Source of the DNA: Planctomycetota bacterium
GTDB taxonomy: Bacteria; Planctomycetota; Phycisphaerae; UBA1845; PWPN01
DNA length: 64,000 nt
NCBI GenBank assembly: GCA_022711465.1
Contig: JAKLEZ010000006.1
Coordinates: 62,001 to 126,000 of the forward strand
Reading direction: 5' to 3'
Below the pieces are notes generated by a model. The model was given only the letters and a program-made list of their open reading frames with translations, made no database searches and had not been told where the DNA came from. Shown here in pieces: positions 35,501 to 44,285 of the stretch. A program made the position numbers and the translations under genes. Each line of letters begins with the position of its first letter. Positions within the stretch are counted from its first letter, which is position 1.

Positions 35501-37601
35501 CGCCTGGGCCTCCGCCGGCCGGTCTATCATCGCTCTCGAGCAGAACAACCCGCTCAAGTACCAGGCCATCCCCGCCGAGATGGAGGCCGCCACCAACGAG
35601 GGGCGGGTGGCCTTCGCGGAGGACCCCGGCCACCCGGTTTTCGCTGGCCTCGCCCAGCAGGACTTCTTCACCTGGTCACCGGACGAAATCATCTTCCGCA
35701 ACGCCTACATGAAACCGGTCCGCGGAGCCAAGAGCCTCATCCAGTGCGGCCAGCTGCTGGCGAACTCGGGGCTGGTCGAGGTCCCCGCGGGCAAAGGTCT
35801 GCTGCTGCTGAGCCAGATGGTGATTGGCGAGAAGCTGGCCGACAACATCGTCGCCCAGACGCTGCTGGAGAATCTGCTCGCCTACGGCGCGATCTACAAG
35901 CAGGTCTTCCATCCGGTTGCCGCGGTAGTCGCCGAGGGCACACAGCTGGGTCGGGCACTCGACGCCATGGGTCTTCAGTACACCCGGACGGCGGATCCCC
36001 TGGCCGCCCTGACCACGCCGGGCGGAATTGCAGTCATCGATGCCTCGCCGGCCAACCTCAAGGCCCTGGCCGACAACCTGGCCGCGGTGGAGCAGTTCAC
36101 CGGCAGCGGCGGCTTCATCATTTTCAACGGTCTGACGCCGGAGGGGCTGGACAGCTACAACAGGATCGTCGGATTCGAACACATGATTCGCCCATTCAAG
36201 CGCGAGCGGGTAGTCTTTCCGGCCGTCCGCGACCCGCTCACCAGCGGTCTGACCACCGGCGACGTGGCCCTGTACTCGTCGCAGAGGATTTTCTCCTGGA
36301 CGGAGGGCAACTACGTCGTGTCCGACGCCTTCAGCTACGTCGTGGATTACGACGAGGTGGCCCCGTTCGGCAAGTCGCCGTTCTTCGCCTACGACAATAT
36401 TGTCAACGGCTTCACCAACGCCGACGGCTGGCCGCTGATCATCAACTTCGAACTGAACAAGGACGGCTTGCCGTTCGACGTGCCGATCACACTGCCCAAG
36501 GCCCAGACCATCGCCGAGTTCACCTGGATCGGGAACACCAACTACTACCCGCAGACCAAGGTGAACCTGATCTTCGACGGCGACAAGGCGAGCATGGTCT
36601 CGTACGAGGTGAAGCCGACCGGCGATCCGCAGACGCTGCCGGTCAACCCGCCGCGCACCGCCAAGCAGATCACCGTGCAGATCGCCGGCTGGCAGGAGAA
36701 GGCCGGCTCGCGGCCGCTGATCGGGATCGACAACATCTTCTTCAAGGCCGAGCGCCCGGCCGAATTCCGCGAGAAGGTCAAGCCGATGCTCAATATCGGC
36801 GGCATGATGCATTACATCCAGGGCTCAGGCGGCATCGTGCTGTGCAACCTCAAGTTCCAGGACAAAGAGGAGGTCCCCGCGAACGCGATCAAGAAGCAGA
36901 ACATGCTGGCGACGATCCTGCGCAATCTCAAGGCCCCGTTCGCCGGCGGCAAGTCGATCATCGCGGGTGCCGGCCTGGAGTATCAGCCCATCGATCTGGC
37001 CAAGCAGGCAACGCAGTACCGCGACGACAAGGGCTGGTTCGGCGACAAGAACTTCACCTTCCGCGACCTGCCGGTCGGCAGGCAGACCATGGGCGGCGTG
37101 CTCTTCAACCTCTACGAGTTCCCCACCTCGCCGGTGCCGACGGTCATCATGCTGGAAGGACCAGGCGTACCCAACCAGTTGCCGAAGGAGGTCCGGGGGA
37201 TTCCGGTCAACCGCAAGGCCGATGCGCTGTTCTTCCTGCAGGCTGCGAGAATCGACCAGCGTACCAACGACCGGGAGCGCCGCGAGAAGAGGCGTTTCGA
37301 GCTGTGCCGGTACGTCATCCACTACGCGGACGGCAAGACGGAGCAGGTCCCGGTGTACTCCGAGATCGACGTCGAGGACTACAAGCAGGAGGGCAGTCCC
37401 AAGGCCGTACCCGGTGCCCAGATCGCCTGGACCCGGCAATACCCCAACTCGTCCTTCTGGGCGGTCGCCTACAGCAAGCAGTGGAACAACCCCCGACCGG
37501 ACGCGGCGATCGCCGCGATCGACGTGGAGTATCCCAAAGAACGACGCGGCGTCCCCGCGCTCCTGGCGATCACGGCAGCGTCGGCGGTGGGTAGCCAGTG
37601 A
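32544..37601 (+). CDS. giant exported glycoside hydrolase family 2 protein
   Basis: 1685 residues. A signal peptide (SISAFLFVASWAPPASGA) is followed by a beta-rich carbohydrate-binding-like region. The GH2 sugar-binding and immunoglobulin domains include FWRAIEVPGDKNSLREDMIFAHRIWYRTRV and TTVYVNGVLCGFGKHPYARFQIDVT. The TIM barrel carries the acid/base motif IWSIENEW (Asn649-Glu650). After the barrel lie a class I glutamine-amidotransferase-like segment (about 930-1130), a second such segment, a discoidin-like part (IAEFTWIGNTNYYPQTKVNLIF) and a long C-terminal region. Likely a beta-galactosidase- or glucuronidase-type enzyme on a complex polysaccharide. GAGGA is seven bases before the ATG. 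Confidence 0.85.
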   Translation: MKTRSALTGSISAFLFVASWAPPASGADFIWIEGEQTNTINLKPDINGSGRPQLVSDGRWLTVHMDPGEIEKQLPAEGALLSYVLSAEQHAAYTLWGRIGYEFARSPFDWRMDGGEWNRIAPDTVTTDLTELSFFTEVAWLKFGQQALAAGNHTLEIRIRSHKNGKGELQRVLFGLDALCITRGEFSPNGKFKPGQEWRDERDRKAGQTVFELPEAPRNGEQTAVALHGLWEICRHDEDLPGKVAEPIKERPDHPFWRAIEVPGDKNSLREDMIFAHRIWYRTRVNVPESQKGRSFYLLFPQNNLNTTVYVNGVLCGFGKHPYARFQIDVTKGVKTGINEVWVGIRDAWYGYTASPTNPMKLRRAFNLPLQFSRNGFQDLSYPVWAAFQSGILVTPSLVSAGRAYVSDIFCKPSVAKMELALEVTVSNPSAGDIAGQVVCEVVEAETGAVAKIFAPVPFNAPAGKEQVLQITEKWDKPKLWWPDEPKMYVLRTTVRIGEAAADVAKTSFGFREWGMDGKHFTLNGYVWHGWNMGIPGATKEEYLANYRKLHQTQMRMAGAAQGGNRPFFGMSPDEALDWCDQNGVVVRRCGPLDGEAIGYFAVENDPELRQLHSSEIKMDLLNEWREQMVAQVKGERNHPSVQIWSIENEWLYINCINLYGGLMDQFEAQTYKTAEAVKAVDPTRPTMVDGGGAGKAQGMPVHGDHYVADADLTRYPALAYAANVTGGGRGRWTWDQKRPRYLGEDFYYTGNHPELSTVGGEVAFGGKSATLRACGLMLQILQQGYRWADFGAWDFYCGENDADGSQWKYMAPRVALCRQWDWSFASGQQVKRTLALFNDTHDAAPIEFVWNLEIAGRRIAGEKKEYAVTPGKRAEFELTLPLPKVDARQEGRFTLTLSVKGIEVWSDSKAASVLPTPAVSKDVASLGANGLCIYDPAGPVGAFLSARGIAFTALKDLRRLPDSAKVLLIGKDALDPTESTSSLLAAWASAGRSIIALEQNNPLKYQAIPAEMEAATNEGRVAFAEDPGHPVFAGLAQQDFFTWSPDEIIFRNAYMKPVRGAKSLIQCGQLLANSGLVEVPAGKGLLLLSQMVIGEKLADNIVAQTLLENLLAYGAIYKQVFHPVAAVVAEGTQLGRALDAMGLQYTRTADPLAALTTPGGIAVIDASPANLKALADNLAAVEQFTGSGGFIIFNGLTPEGLDSYNRIVGFEHMIRPFKRERVVFPAVRDPLTSGLTTGDVALYSSQRIFSWTEGNYVVSDAFSYVVDYDEVAPFGKSPFFAYDNIVNGFTNADGWPLIINFELNKDGLPFDVPITLPKAQTIAEFTWIGNTNYYPQTKVNLIFDGDKASMVSYEVKPTGDPQTLPVNPPRTAKQITVQIAGWQEKAGSRPLIGIDNIFFKAERPAEFREKVKPMLNIGGMMHYIQGSGGIVLCNLKFQDKEEVPANAIKKQNMLATILRNLKAPFAGGKSIIAGAGLEYQPIDLAKQATQYRDDKGWFGDKNFTFRDLPVGRQTMGGVLFNLYEFPTSPVPTVIMLEGPGVPNQLPKEVRGIPVNRKADALFFLQAARIDQRTNDRERREKRRFELCRYVIHYADGKTEQVPVYSEIDVEDYKQEGSPKAVPGAQIAWTRQYPNSSFWAVAYSKQWNNPRPDAAIAAIDVEYPKERRGVPALLAITAASAVGSQ

Positions 37602-37887
37602 AGCCTGGGATGCCACGGCACGCGAGGCAGGCTCGAGAATCCAACCACGCCCGACACGCCGTCGGCAGGCATGGAGCTGATGTGCCACCACCGGGCGTCT
37701 CGCAGCCGAGAGCACCCGACCAAACGAACCCCCTGCTGAATTCCCTCTGCAGTCAAACGTCAGGTCTTCACAGCAAGCCATGACCCTCCTGGCGCGGAGA
37801 TCAGCGACTTGCTCCATCCCGCTTCATGCCCGCAGATCACACAGATGAACGACACTTACGCCGCGAGAATCCCTTTATCCCCGTCTG

Positions 37888-40800
37888 CTACTTCACCTCA
37901 ACGCTGGCCGCACTTTCCAGCCGCACCGGCCCGATCAGCCCCGACTCCCGCAAGGCTTCATCCTTCCTCCACAACCGCCAGCTGGTGAAGGTGTACCGGC
38001 CGGTCGGGCTCGGCTTGCCCTCCTGGACCCACTTGGGCCATGCCTTGAGCGTGCCGTCCGGATTGCGCTCGCTGTCCTCGGGCAGCTGCTCGTCGCCGAT
38101 CATGCGGTTGATCCACAGGTTGACGACCTTCACTTCCAGGACATTCTCCCCGGCCTTCGCGATCTCGGCGATATCCACCCGATACGGCGGCTTCCAGAGT
38201 GTACCGAGCGATTTGCCGTTCAACGTGACCTCGGCCATGACCGCCACCTGGCCCAGATCCAGATACAGTCGGCGGTCCTTGGCGAGCAGATCGGCCGAGA
38301 CGGTGAACGTCTTGGCGTAGGTGGCCGTACCGGAGAAATACTTGATCCCAGCATCGTTGTGCGACGTCCAGGAGGCGAGCCGGTCGAGGGTCACCTTCTC
38401 GGGCGCGCCCCACTTCGGCGGGAAGCGAAGCTCCCACGGCCCGGCGATCTCCTGAGCCGCCGGCAGCGCGGGAATCGCCACCTGCTTCGTGGCCCCGGAC
38501 GCGGTCTTGATCTCGTACTTGCCCGGCTGCCAAGCCTCAGCCTTCAGACTACCATCCGCGCCGGCAGCCAGCGTGATGATCTTCTGTGAAGCCGGAGCGG
38601 GCGGAGCCAGATCAATCACTTGGGGATCGGTGCCCGTCGCGGTGTACGACTGGTCGCCGGCCGTACACTCGACAACCAGCGTCTTGACCACACCGTAGGC
38701 CGGATCGTCGCCTTCGGCCATGCGGGCCACGACGAAACTGGTTTCGCCGCCGTCCACAACCTTCTGAGCCTTGGCGGTCACATCGCGTGTCCGGGCGGCG
38801 TCACCGGGCGGCCCATACTGGGCCCTCTTGACTACGACCTTCTTCGGCGCAGCGGTTGCCAGCGAGACGACCAGCTTGCCGTCTCGCGAGACGGCCACCG
38901 CGGCATCGCCCTTCTGAGCGGCCTTGCGGAACACGACGAACACCGACCCGCTCGGCCCCAGGGGCAGCAGAACGCGAGTGCCGCCGTCGATCTCGGAGAA
39001 GACCGATGCCGGTTCGATCCGGCCGGAGTCCGGCCACCAAAGCTCCGGCGCCTTGCCCCTCACGCGGAACGTGCCGGTGACAGCCACATCGCGGGGGAAC
39101 GAATTGGCAACGAAGTAGATGTCCGTCTCGCCAGCCGAACGATGGATGTACCGGATACCCGGTCCGCCCGCGAAATCCGGGATCACGCCGCCCGAGGCCA
39201 GTACTTGGTCGGGAGCAATGCCGCACACCACCCGGCCCTTGCCGACGCGACGCTCTTTCACCGCCTTGCCGTCGCAGTCGCCCCACAGCTCGTCCGCCAG
39301 TTTCTTCAGTTCGCCGTCGCATACCGGGTAGTCGGTCAGACCCGGTGTCTTCTGCGGCCGCGACCCGACAATGGTGGCGCCCGCCTGGACCAGTTCGGTG
39401 ATCTTGCGCAGAAGCTTGACGGTCATCGGCTGCCCGTCCGGCAGAACCAGGGCCCGGTAGCTCATCCCATCCGGCAAGACGATCCGCCCGTCCTTGACGG
39501 CCATACGCGTGAGCACAGCCTCGGCGGTGAAGCCGTCGTAGTCATACAAAGAAGGAGCATGCCCGGCGAGTCCCTGCGGCGCCGCCTCCGGCTGCAGGTA
39601 GCACAAGTCGGCCGCGAACCGCCCCTGCCGAAGGAGGAACTGGCACCGGGCCAGGTACTTGTGCCACGCCGGCGTCCAGTCCCACCAGGTCGAGGTTCGC
39701 TCGTAGTGCAATCCCCACGGCCCCATGGTCATGCCCGGGGCGCGATCGAGCCAGGGCTGCATGGCGTAGCGATGGAACACGAACCGGCTGATGCCATCGC
39801 AGAACGCGCGATCGCCCAGGGCCTTGATCGAGCCCGGCCACTCCTGCCATCGCTCGCTGTCGTTGGCGGTGAAGGCTTCTGCGCCGAGGATCGGCTTGCC
39901 GTAAATGTGGGTGGCCGAGGCCATTTCCTTGATCGTGTTGAACGCCCCGCCGCCAATCCAGAACTCGCACATCGGTTCATCCGCCCGCCCCGCGTAGGGA
40001 ATATCGTCGGTCGGCCCACCGTAAGCCTCGATCGACAGCTTGAGCCCGTGCTTATTGGCGAGCGTCCGCATGTGGTCCGCGTAGTTCTCGACGACGAGGT
40101 CGGAGATGGTCTGCCGCAGATCCCACAGGAATCGCTCGGAGATCTCCAGGCTGTCAACCACTCGCCCACCGTAGGTCGGCAGGAACGGCATCATGTCGTA
40201 CCCGCGGCGAGCCTTGAACTCCTCGCGCATGCGGGCGGTCCAGTTTTGCGAGCCGTTCTCCCAACTGTCGATGTGGGTGGCGACCAGGGTCTTGCCGGCC
40301 GCGGGGCCGACGTCCGCGATCAGCTTGGCCATCATGCCGTTGAACGCAGCCTCGATCCCTTCTTTGCTGAGCTTGTCGCATTCCAGGCCGCGCCCGGTGG
40401 CCGGTGCGGGTGCATTCTCGACGCCGGTGCAGGTGTGGCCGTAGCGGACGATCGTCCACTTGCCGGCCGGCAGGTCCCAGGTGATCTTGCCGTCCTTGTC
40501 CATCTTGCCGGTGAGGTCGACGATTTTCCTGCGATCGATGACCATCTCGGCCGGCAGTTCCTTGACGGCCGCCGGCCCCGCCCCGCCGACCTCAAAGCCG
40601 GCCTTCACCCGGATGCCCTGGATGCGATACGCTCCCGTGACCGGGAACGCGAGCACGGCGATGTCGCGATAGTAGCCGGCCACGGCCTTGGGCTGGGCGA
40701 GCGGGCCTTCGAACACCTTCCCGCCCTCGACGTCCACCTCGGTCCAGACCACTTTCTGCATGGCCTGCTCGGGCTTGATCCACGGCCCGCCGCTGCCGTT

Positions 40801-41181
40801 CCACCCCGCGTCGTCGTTCATATTCACTTCGAGCCCCAGTCGCCCGGCCTCGGCTACCACGAACTTGAACAGTTCGCGCCACTTTGGGCTCATGAAGTCG
40901 ATCGGCCCGACCGGGGCGCCCTGGTCGACCTCCATAATCAGCACGCCGCCGATTCCCACCCGCTTCATGGCCTCGAGATCGGCGGTGATCCCTTCCCGGG
41001 TGATATTGCCATTCAGCCAGAACCAGTAGACCCACGGCCGAGCGGAATCCGGCGGGTGCAGGAAACCCCGCTCGATGTCCGCCCCCACCTGGGCCATGGC
41101 GGTACCGGCGAACAAAACCAAGGCCAGCAGTGATCCGGCCACCTTGACCGCACCAGCGGCAGACAGGCTTCGACTTCCCAT
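37888..41181 (-). CDS. exported GH106-type alpha-L-rhamnosidase
   Basis: 1097 residues. Signal peptide GSLLALVLFAGTAMAQ; the family start is FLHPPDSARPWVYWFWLNGNITREGITADLEAMKRVGIGGVLIMEV, then LEVNMNDDAGWNGSGGPWIKPEQAMQ, DSWENGSQNWTARMREEFKARRGYDMMPFLPTY and LSIEAYGGPTDDIPYAGRADEPMCEFW. This is GH106, which removes alpha-L-rhamnose from pectic and other polysaccharides. The C-terminus has GH2-like beta-sandwich parts (TATYAKTFTVSADLLAKDRRLYLDLGQV; LGTLWKPPYRVDI). AAAGGGAG lies upstream of the chosen ATG. The stop faces the GH2 gene across 285 bases, so two glycosidases converge here. Confidence 0.88.
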   Translation of the reverse strand: MGSRSLSAAGAVKVAGSLLALVLFAGTAMAQVGADIERGFLHPPDSARPWVYWFWLNGNITREGITADLEAMKRVGIGGVLIMEVDQGAPVGPIDFMSPKWRELFKFVVAEAGRLGLEVNMNDDAGWNGSGGPWIKPEQAMQKVVWTEVDVEGGKVFEGPLAQPKAVAGYYRDIAVLAFPVTGAYRIQGIRVKAGFEVGGAGPAAVKELPAEMVIDRRKIVDLTGKMDKDGKITWDLPAGKWTIVRYGHTCTGVENAPAPATGRGLECDKLSKEGIEAAFNGMMAKLIADVGPAAGKTLVATHIDSWENGSQNWTARMREEFKARRGYDMMPFLPTYGGRVVDSLEISERFLWDLRQTISDLVVENYADHMRTLANKHGLKLSIEAYGGPTDDIPYAGRADEPMCEFWIGGGAFNTIKEMASATHIYGKPILGAEAFTANDSERWQEWPGSIKALGDRAFCDGISRFVFHRYAMQPWLDRAPGMTMGPWGLHYERTSTWWDWTPAWHKYLARCQFLLRQGRFAADLCYLQPEAAPQGLAGHAPSLYDYDGFTAEAVLTRMAVKDGRIVLPDGMSYRALVLPDGQPMTVKLLRKITELVQAGATIVGSRPQKTPGLTDYPVCDGELKKLADELWGDCDGKAVKERRVGKGRVVCGIAPDQVLASGGVIPDFAGGPGIRYIHRSAGETDIYFVANSFPRDVAVTGTFRVRGKAPELWWPDSGRIEPASVFSEIDGGTRVLLPLGPSGSVFVVFRKAAQKGDAAVAVSRDGKLVVSLATAAPKKVVVKRAQYGPPGDAARTRDVTAKAQKVVDGGETSFVVARMAEGDDPAYGVVKTLVVECTAGDQSYTATGTDPQVIDLAPPAPASQKIITLAAGADGSLKAEAWQPGKYEIKTASGATKQVAIPALPAAQEIAGPWELRFPPKWGAPEKVTLDRLASWTSHNDAGIKYFSGTATYAKTFTVSADLLAKDRRLYLDLGQVAVMAEVTLNGKSLGTLWKPPYRVDIAEIAKAGENVLEVKVVNLWINRMIGDEQLPEDSERNPDGTLKAWPKWVQEGKPSPTGRYTFTSWRLWRKDEALRESGLIGPVRLESAASVEVK

Positions 41182-41365
41182 GCTCTCGCTCCCTTTGGAC
41201 TGAGTTTGACAAGGTCGTGGAAGCAGCCGTACGGCGTCCACGCTCCAGAAGGTAGCCGAGCCCGAGACCGGGTGCAATTGCCGCCGGCTCGAAGGTCACA
41301 CGTGCGACCCGCGAGCGCCCACACCCAAGCCGTGAACCAGAGAGGGATCGTGTGGCAGACACCCC

Positions 41366-42448
41366 TCATGCTTCACGCTCCCCCCGGCTCCGCAACTCCC
41401 GATTGCCCAGCTGCCCGCAAGCGGCCATGTGTTCGCGGCCCTTGGTCAGCCGCCGCTTGCAGACCTGTCCCGCTTCCTTGAGCCAACCCAGGAACCGCAC
41501 GACCGATTCCTCAGTCGGCGCGGGCCACGGGGAGTCCCGCCGCGGGTTGTACGGGATCACGTTCACCACCGACTTGACCGGCCGGAGGTACGCGACCAGC
41601 TCGCGGGCATGCTCCTGGCGATCATTGACGCCGGGGATGAGCACGTACTCGATCATGAAGAACTGGCACTTGCGCAGCGGGTAGGCCAGCAGGGCGTCGC
41701 GAAGCGCGGCCATCGGCTCCAGCCGGTTGACGGGCATGATCTGATGCCGAATCTCGTCATTGGGCGCATTGAGCGAAATGGCCAGATTGACCCGCCGCCA
41801 ACCCAGAGACGCCAGCTTGCGGATGCCCTCGGTCCGTCCCACCGTGGAAATCGCGACCCGCTCGGCCGCGAATGACAGCCCGGAACGGTCCAACAGCACC
41901 CGGACCGCCTGGATCACGCTGTCGAAGTTATCGAAGGGCTCGCCCATGCCCATGAAGACCACGTTGCGGACCCGCACGCCGAACTCCCGCCGGGCGGCCA
42001 CAACCTGCCCGACGATCTCGCCGGCGGTCAGGTTGCGGAGCAAGCCCAGCTGCCCCGTCTCGCAGAACAGGCAACCGCGAGCGCAACCGATCTGAGAGGA
42101 GACGCAGAGCGTCTTCCACTCACGGCCATACCGCTGCATGGGAACCATGACACTTTCGATCTCGAGGCCGTCATGGGTACGCTGAATGAACTTGGTCAGC
42201 TCGCCATCCTGGATGTGCCGAGCCACGGGCAGCAGGTCGATGCCGAGGGTTTCAAACGGCGGGATGGAATGGTCAGGACAATCGATCGTCTCGACCGGTT
42301 GGCAGGTCAGAAGCCCGCGATACTCGGCCCGCAGCGTCTTCACATGCTGCGGCAACGGCCGGCGGCGTTCCAGCACTTCCTTGAATGTCAGCCCGAGAAC
42401 GTCCACCACACCCACCGGTCCGATGGCCCACGGCAGCCCGGGTGGCAC
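41366..42448 (-). CDS. rlmN: RlmN-type radical SAM rRNA/tRNA methyltransferase
   Basis: 360 residues. RlmN methylates C2 of A2503 in 23S rRNA (and A37 of some tRNAs) by radical chemistry. Seen are SSQIGCARGCLFCETGQLGLLRNLTAGEIVGQ with the cluster Cys122/126/129, VVFMGMGEPFDNFD, ISTVGRTEGIRKLA, LAISLNAPNDEIRHQIMPVNR, and the methyl-carrying Cys344 in MAACGQLGN. All key cysteines are present. Start GTG is the first in frame after leuD and has no obvious binding site; alternatives lie up to 40 bases later. It follows leuD by 27 bases, probably co-transcribed. Cfr-like activity cannot be excluded but the AACGQL motif favours RlmN. Confidence 0.85.
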   Translation of the reverse strand: MPPGLPWAIGPVGVVDVLGLTFKEVLERRRPLPQHVKTLRAEYRGLLTCQPVETIDCPDHSIPPFETLGIDLLPVARHIQDGELTKFIQRTHDGLEIESVMVPMQRYGREWKTLCVSSQIGCARGCLFCETGQLGLLRNLTAGEIVGQVVAARREFGVRVRNVVFMGMGEPFDNFDSVIQAVRVLLDRSGLSFAAERVAISTVGRTEGIRKLASLGWRRVNLAISLNAPNDEIRHQIMPVNRLEPMAALRDALLAYPLRKCQFFMIEYVLIPGVNDRQEHARELVAYLRPVKSVVNVIPYNPRRDSPWPAPTEESVVRFLGWLKEAGQVCKRRLTKGREHMAACGQLGNRELRSRGEREA

Positions 42449-42475
42449 CGGCGGTCCAGGCTGCGGTAGGGCCCG

Positions 42476-43042
42476 TTACAGCATTCCCTTCGACTTGGCG
42501 TAGGCGAAGATCCCGCCCGCCTCGATGATCGGGGCCACGTCACCCAGGGCCCGCAGGGGGTATCGCTGCCCGCTCTTGGTTCCCACCAGGCATGGCTCGG
42601 CGGTGTGAATCTCGACCTGGTCGCCGGTCTCGAACTGCTCGACCAGCCGCCGCTGCGTCTCGAAGGGCACGAGGTAGCCGCCGTTCACCGAGTTGCGAAA
42701 GAAGATCCGGGCATAGAACTCGGCGATGACGGCGACGACGCCGGCCTCGGCCAGGGCCAGGGGAGCGTGTTCGCGCGAGCTTCCACAACCGAAGTTCTTG
42801 CCGGCAATGATGATAGAGTAATCGCTGTGCGTGTTGGCGGGATCCTTCTGGTCCACAAAGGGGATACCGCCGCCGGGCAGGCCGGCCTGAGGCGCGGGCA
42901 CACCGCACAAGGCGTGACGCCCAAACTGCCTCCGCTCCTCCGCAATGGCCGGATTGTAGACCAGAAAGTGGGCTGGGATGATCTGATCCGTATCGATGTC
43001 GTCACCGAGAACGTAGACCTTGCCGCGGATCACCTGTTCCAT
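42476..43042 (-). CDS. leuD: 3-isopropylmalate dehydratase small subunit
   Basis: 188-residue swivel-domain subunit that pairs with LeuC (not in this window) to isomerise isopropylmalate in leucine synthesis. Motifs are GDDIDTDQIIPAHFL, the aconitase swivel loop NFGCGSSREHAPLAL and IAEFYARIFFRNSVNGGYLVPFE. An insertion at residues 45-70 (ALCGVPAPQAGLPGGGIPFVDQ) is longer than in archaeal versions. AAGGTGAG precedes the ATG. Homoaconitase or methylmalate-type paralogues are the alternative. Confidence 0.9.
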   Translation of the reverse strand: MEQVIRGKVYVLGDDIDTDQIIPAHFLVYNPAIAEERRQFGRHALCGVPAPQAGLPGGGIPFVDQKDPANTHSDYSIIIAGKNFGCGSSREHAPLALAEAGVVAVIAEFYARIFFRNSVNGGYLVPFETQRRLVEQFETGDQVEIHTAEPCLVGTKSGQRYPLRALGDVAPIIEAGGIFAYAKSKGML

Positions 43043-43070
43043 GGTCTCACCTTTCGCTGGGGCAAAGGAA

Positions 43071-43104
43071 GCGGGCGAATCGAGCCGGATGCCGATTCGC
43101 CCGC
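43071..43104 (-). terminator. strong 12-bp hairpin upstream of leuD
   Basis: Perfect inverted repeat GCGGGCGAATCG / CGATTCGCCCGC with a ten-base loop, followed on the minus strand by TTCCTTTG. It lies 52 bases after the stop of the preceding gene and 29 bases before leuD, so it may terminate the upstream gene or form part of the leuD leader. Confidence 0.5.
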
Positions 43105-43156
43105 CTGATCGTCGTTTCAGATCAACCCGACGGTGACCGCCGGGGCGGCGCCGTGC

Positions 43157-43738
43157 CTAACGGGCCTTCTTGGCAGCGGGCTTCGTGCCCACTTCCACAA
43201 TCGACTGGGTCTTCAGGATCGTATAGTCGGCCGGAAAAGCGTGGAACGTCTGCACGTGCAGTTCGCGGTTCCGCAGCTCCCAATCGACGAACGAGAAGGG
43301 TACCAGATTGTCGTCGTCTGTCCAATCCTCGAACCTCACCAGCAGGCCCCGGGAACCCGCGTAGTTGAGCAGATCGCGATGCGAGGCGTGGAACAGGTTC
43401 CGGTTCATTTTCTCCACTTGAGTGGACAGAATGTAGTGCAGGCCGTCATCGAACTTCTCGTGGTGGTCGCGCTCGCCCCGGAACTGGAACGAGGTTACCA
43501 GGCCGTTCTGAGGAAGAACGTCGACATCAGTGGTCGTGACTTCGGTAACGCACCGGCCGGCAGACTGCAACGAAACCACATGGGAGAGTCCCAGGATCCA
43601 GATGTCTGCCTGGTACGCCGCTTGCTCCAGATGGCGATTCTGGTAGATCGTGAACAGCTCTGGATGGAGCGGGCGGCGATATAGCGCGAACTTCAGATCC
43701 GCTACACGCTGTAATGTCTGACCAACTTCCACGGTCAT
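43157..43738 (-). CDS. conserved hypothetical protein (possibly DUF2617-like)
   Basis: 193 residues without signal or membrane segment. Distinct parts are LKFALYRRPLHPELFTIYQNRHLEQAAYQADIWILGLSHVVSL, TEVTTTDVDVLPQNGL, FDDGLHYILSTQVEKMNRNLFHASHRDLLNY and LVRFEDWTDDDNLVPFSFVDWELRNRELHVQTFHAFPADYTILKTQSI. The layout recalls DUF2617 but I cannot confirm it. The start is uncertain: the ATG used touches AAGGGA, while a GTG two codons on has six-base spacing and a TTG nine codons back is also open. The tail is Lys/Ala-rich. Function unknown. Confidence 0.7.
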   Translation of the reverse strand: MTVEVGQTLQRVADLKFALYRRPLHPELFTIYQNRHLEQAAYQADIWILGLSHVVSLQSAGRCVTEVTTTDVDVLPQNGLVTSFQFRGERDHHEKFDDGLHYILSTQVEKMNRNLFHASHRDLLNYAGSRGLLVRFEDWTDDDNLVPFSFVDWELRNRELHVQTFHAFPADYTILKTQSIVEVGTKPAAKKAR

Positions 43739-44285
43739 TCCCTTCAAAACCACATGCAGACTCAAACCCTTCGGTACAGGCTGTACAAGCCTCCTACCGC
43801 CTTGCGGTTGCTGCTGATCCCGCCTCTTTCTTCTCCAGGATCACCCGACTCGGGTGTCCACCCGCCACGGCTGCTACTCCCCTCCGGGCAGGCCTCAGGT
43901 AGGCGTCGTCTGGGCTCATTCTACCGGACAGCAAACCCCGTTCCAAACAAAATCTTTCCAAAAGCGGAGCTTCTGTCGTCAACCATGAGTCTTATACCCC
44001 GCTTGGTCCAAAAAGTTCCCAACATTCTAAAAGAGCGAATCATAACGGCTTTCGCAGCCACCGATCTTTCGTGCAATACCAATGTTATGTCAGCTAAAGT
44101 GTATACTGAGGCTCCTGGTCGCCTGAGCTCAACTTGTTCATCCCCCCCGAAATCCTGCCTAGACGGAAAACCGACGCGCCTAGAATACTGGAATTTGGGC
44201 GAGACACGTAGCTCCCCGTACAATCTCGGCATCAAATGGACCGATACGGTCGGGTGTCTTGCCTCAAAGTTGAAGGAGGAATGCG
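43739..44285. other. low-GC divergent intergenic region
   Basis: About 550 bases between two divergent genes. The part from roughly 43921 to 44100 is near 45-50 percent G+C by my count, clearly below the surrounding genes. It carries the plus-strand promoter listed next. Open frames here read as low-quality protein without binding sites. I find no tRNA and no match to RNase P, 6S or tmRNA landmarks. Confidence 0.5.
44195..44224 (+). promoter_or_regulatory. promoter of the beta-propeller lipoprotein gene
   Basis: TTGGGC and TACAAT with 18-base spacing, about 60 bases before the ATG, which itself has AAGGAGGA. Confidence 0.5.

Noticed and set aside
33720..35633. 637-codon minus-strand frame inside the GH2 gene
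   Set aside because: Antisense shadow without motifs or start signals.
35744..37594. 616-codon plus-strand frame inside the GH2 gene
   Set aside because: Alternative frame with skewed Arg/Gly/Gln composition and no domain; GH2 frame is continuous across it.
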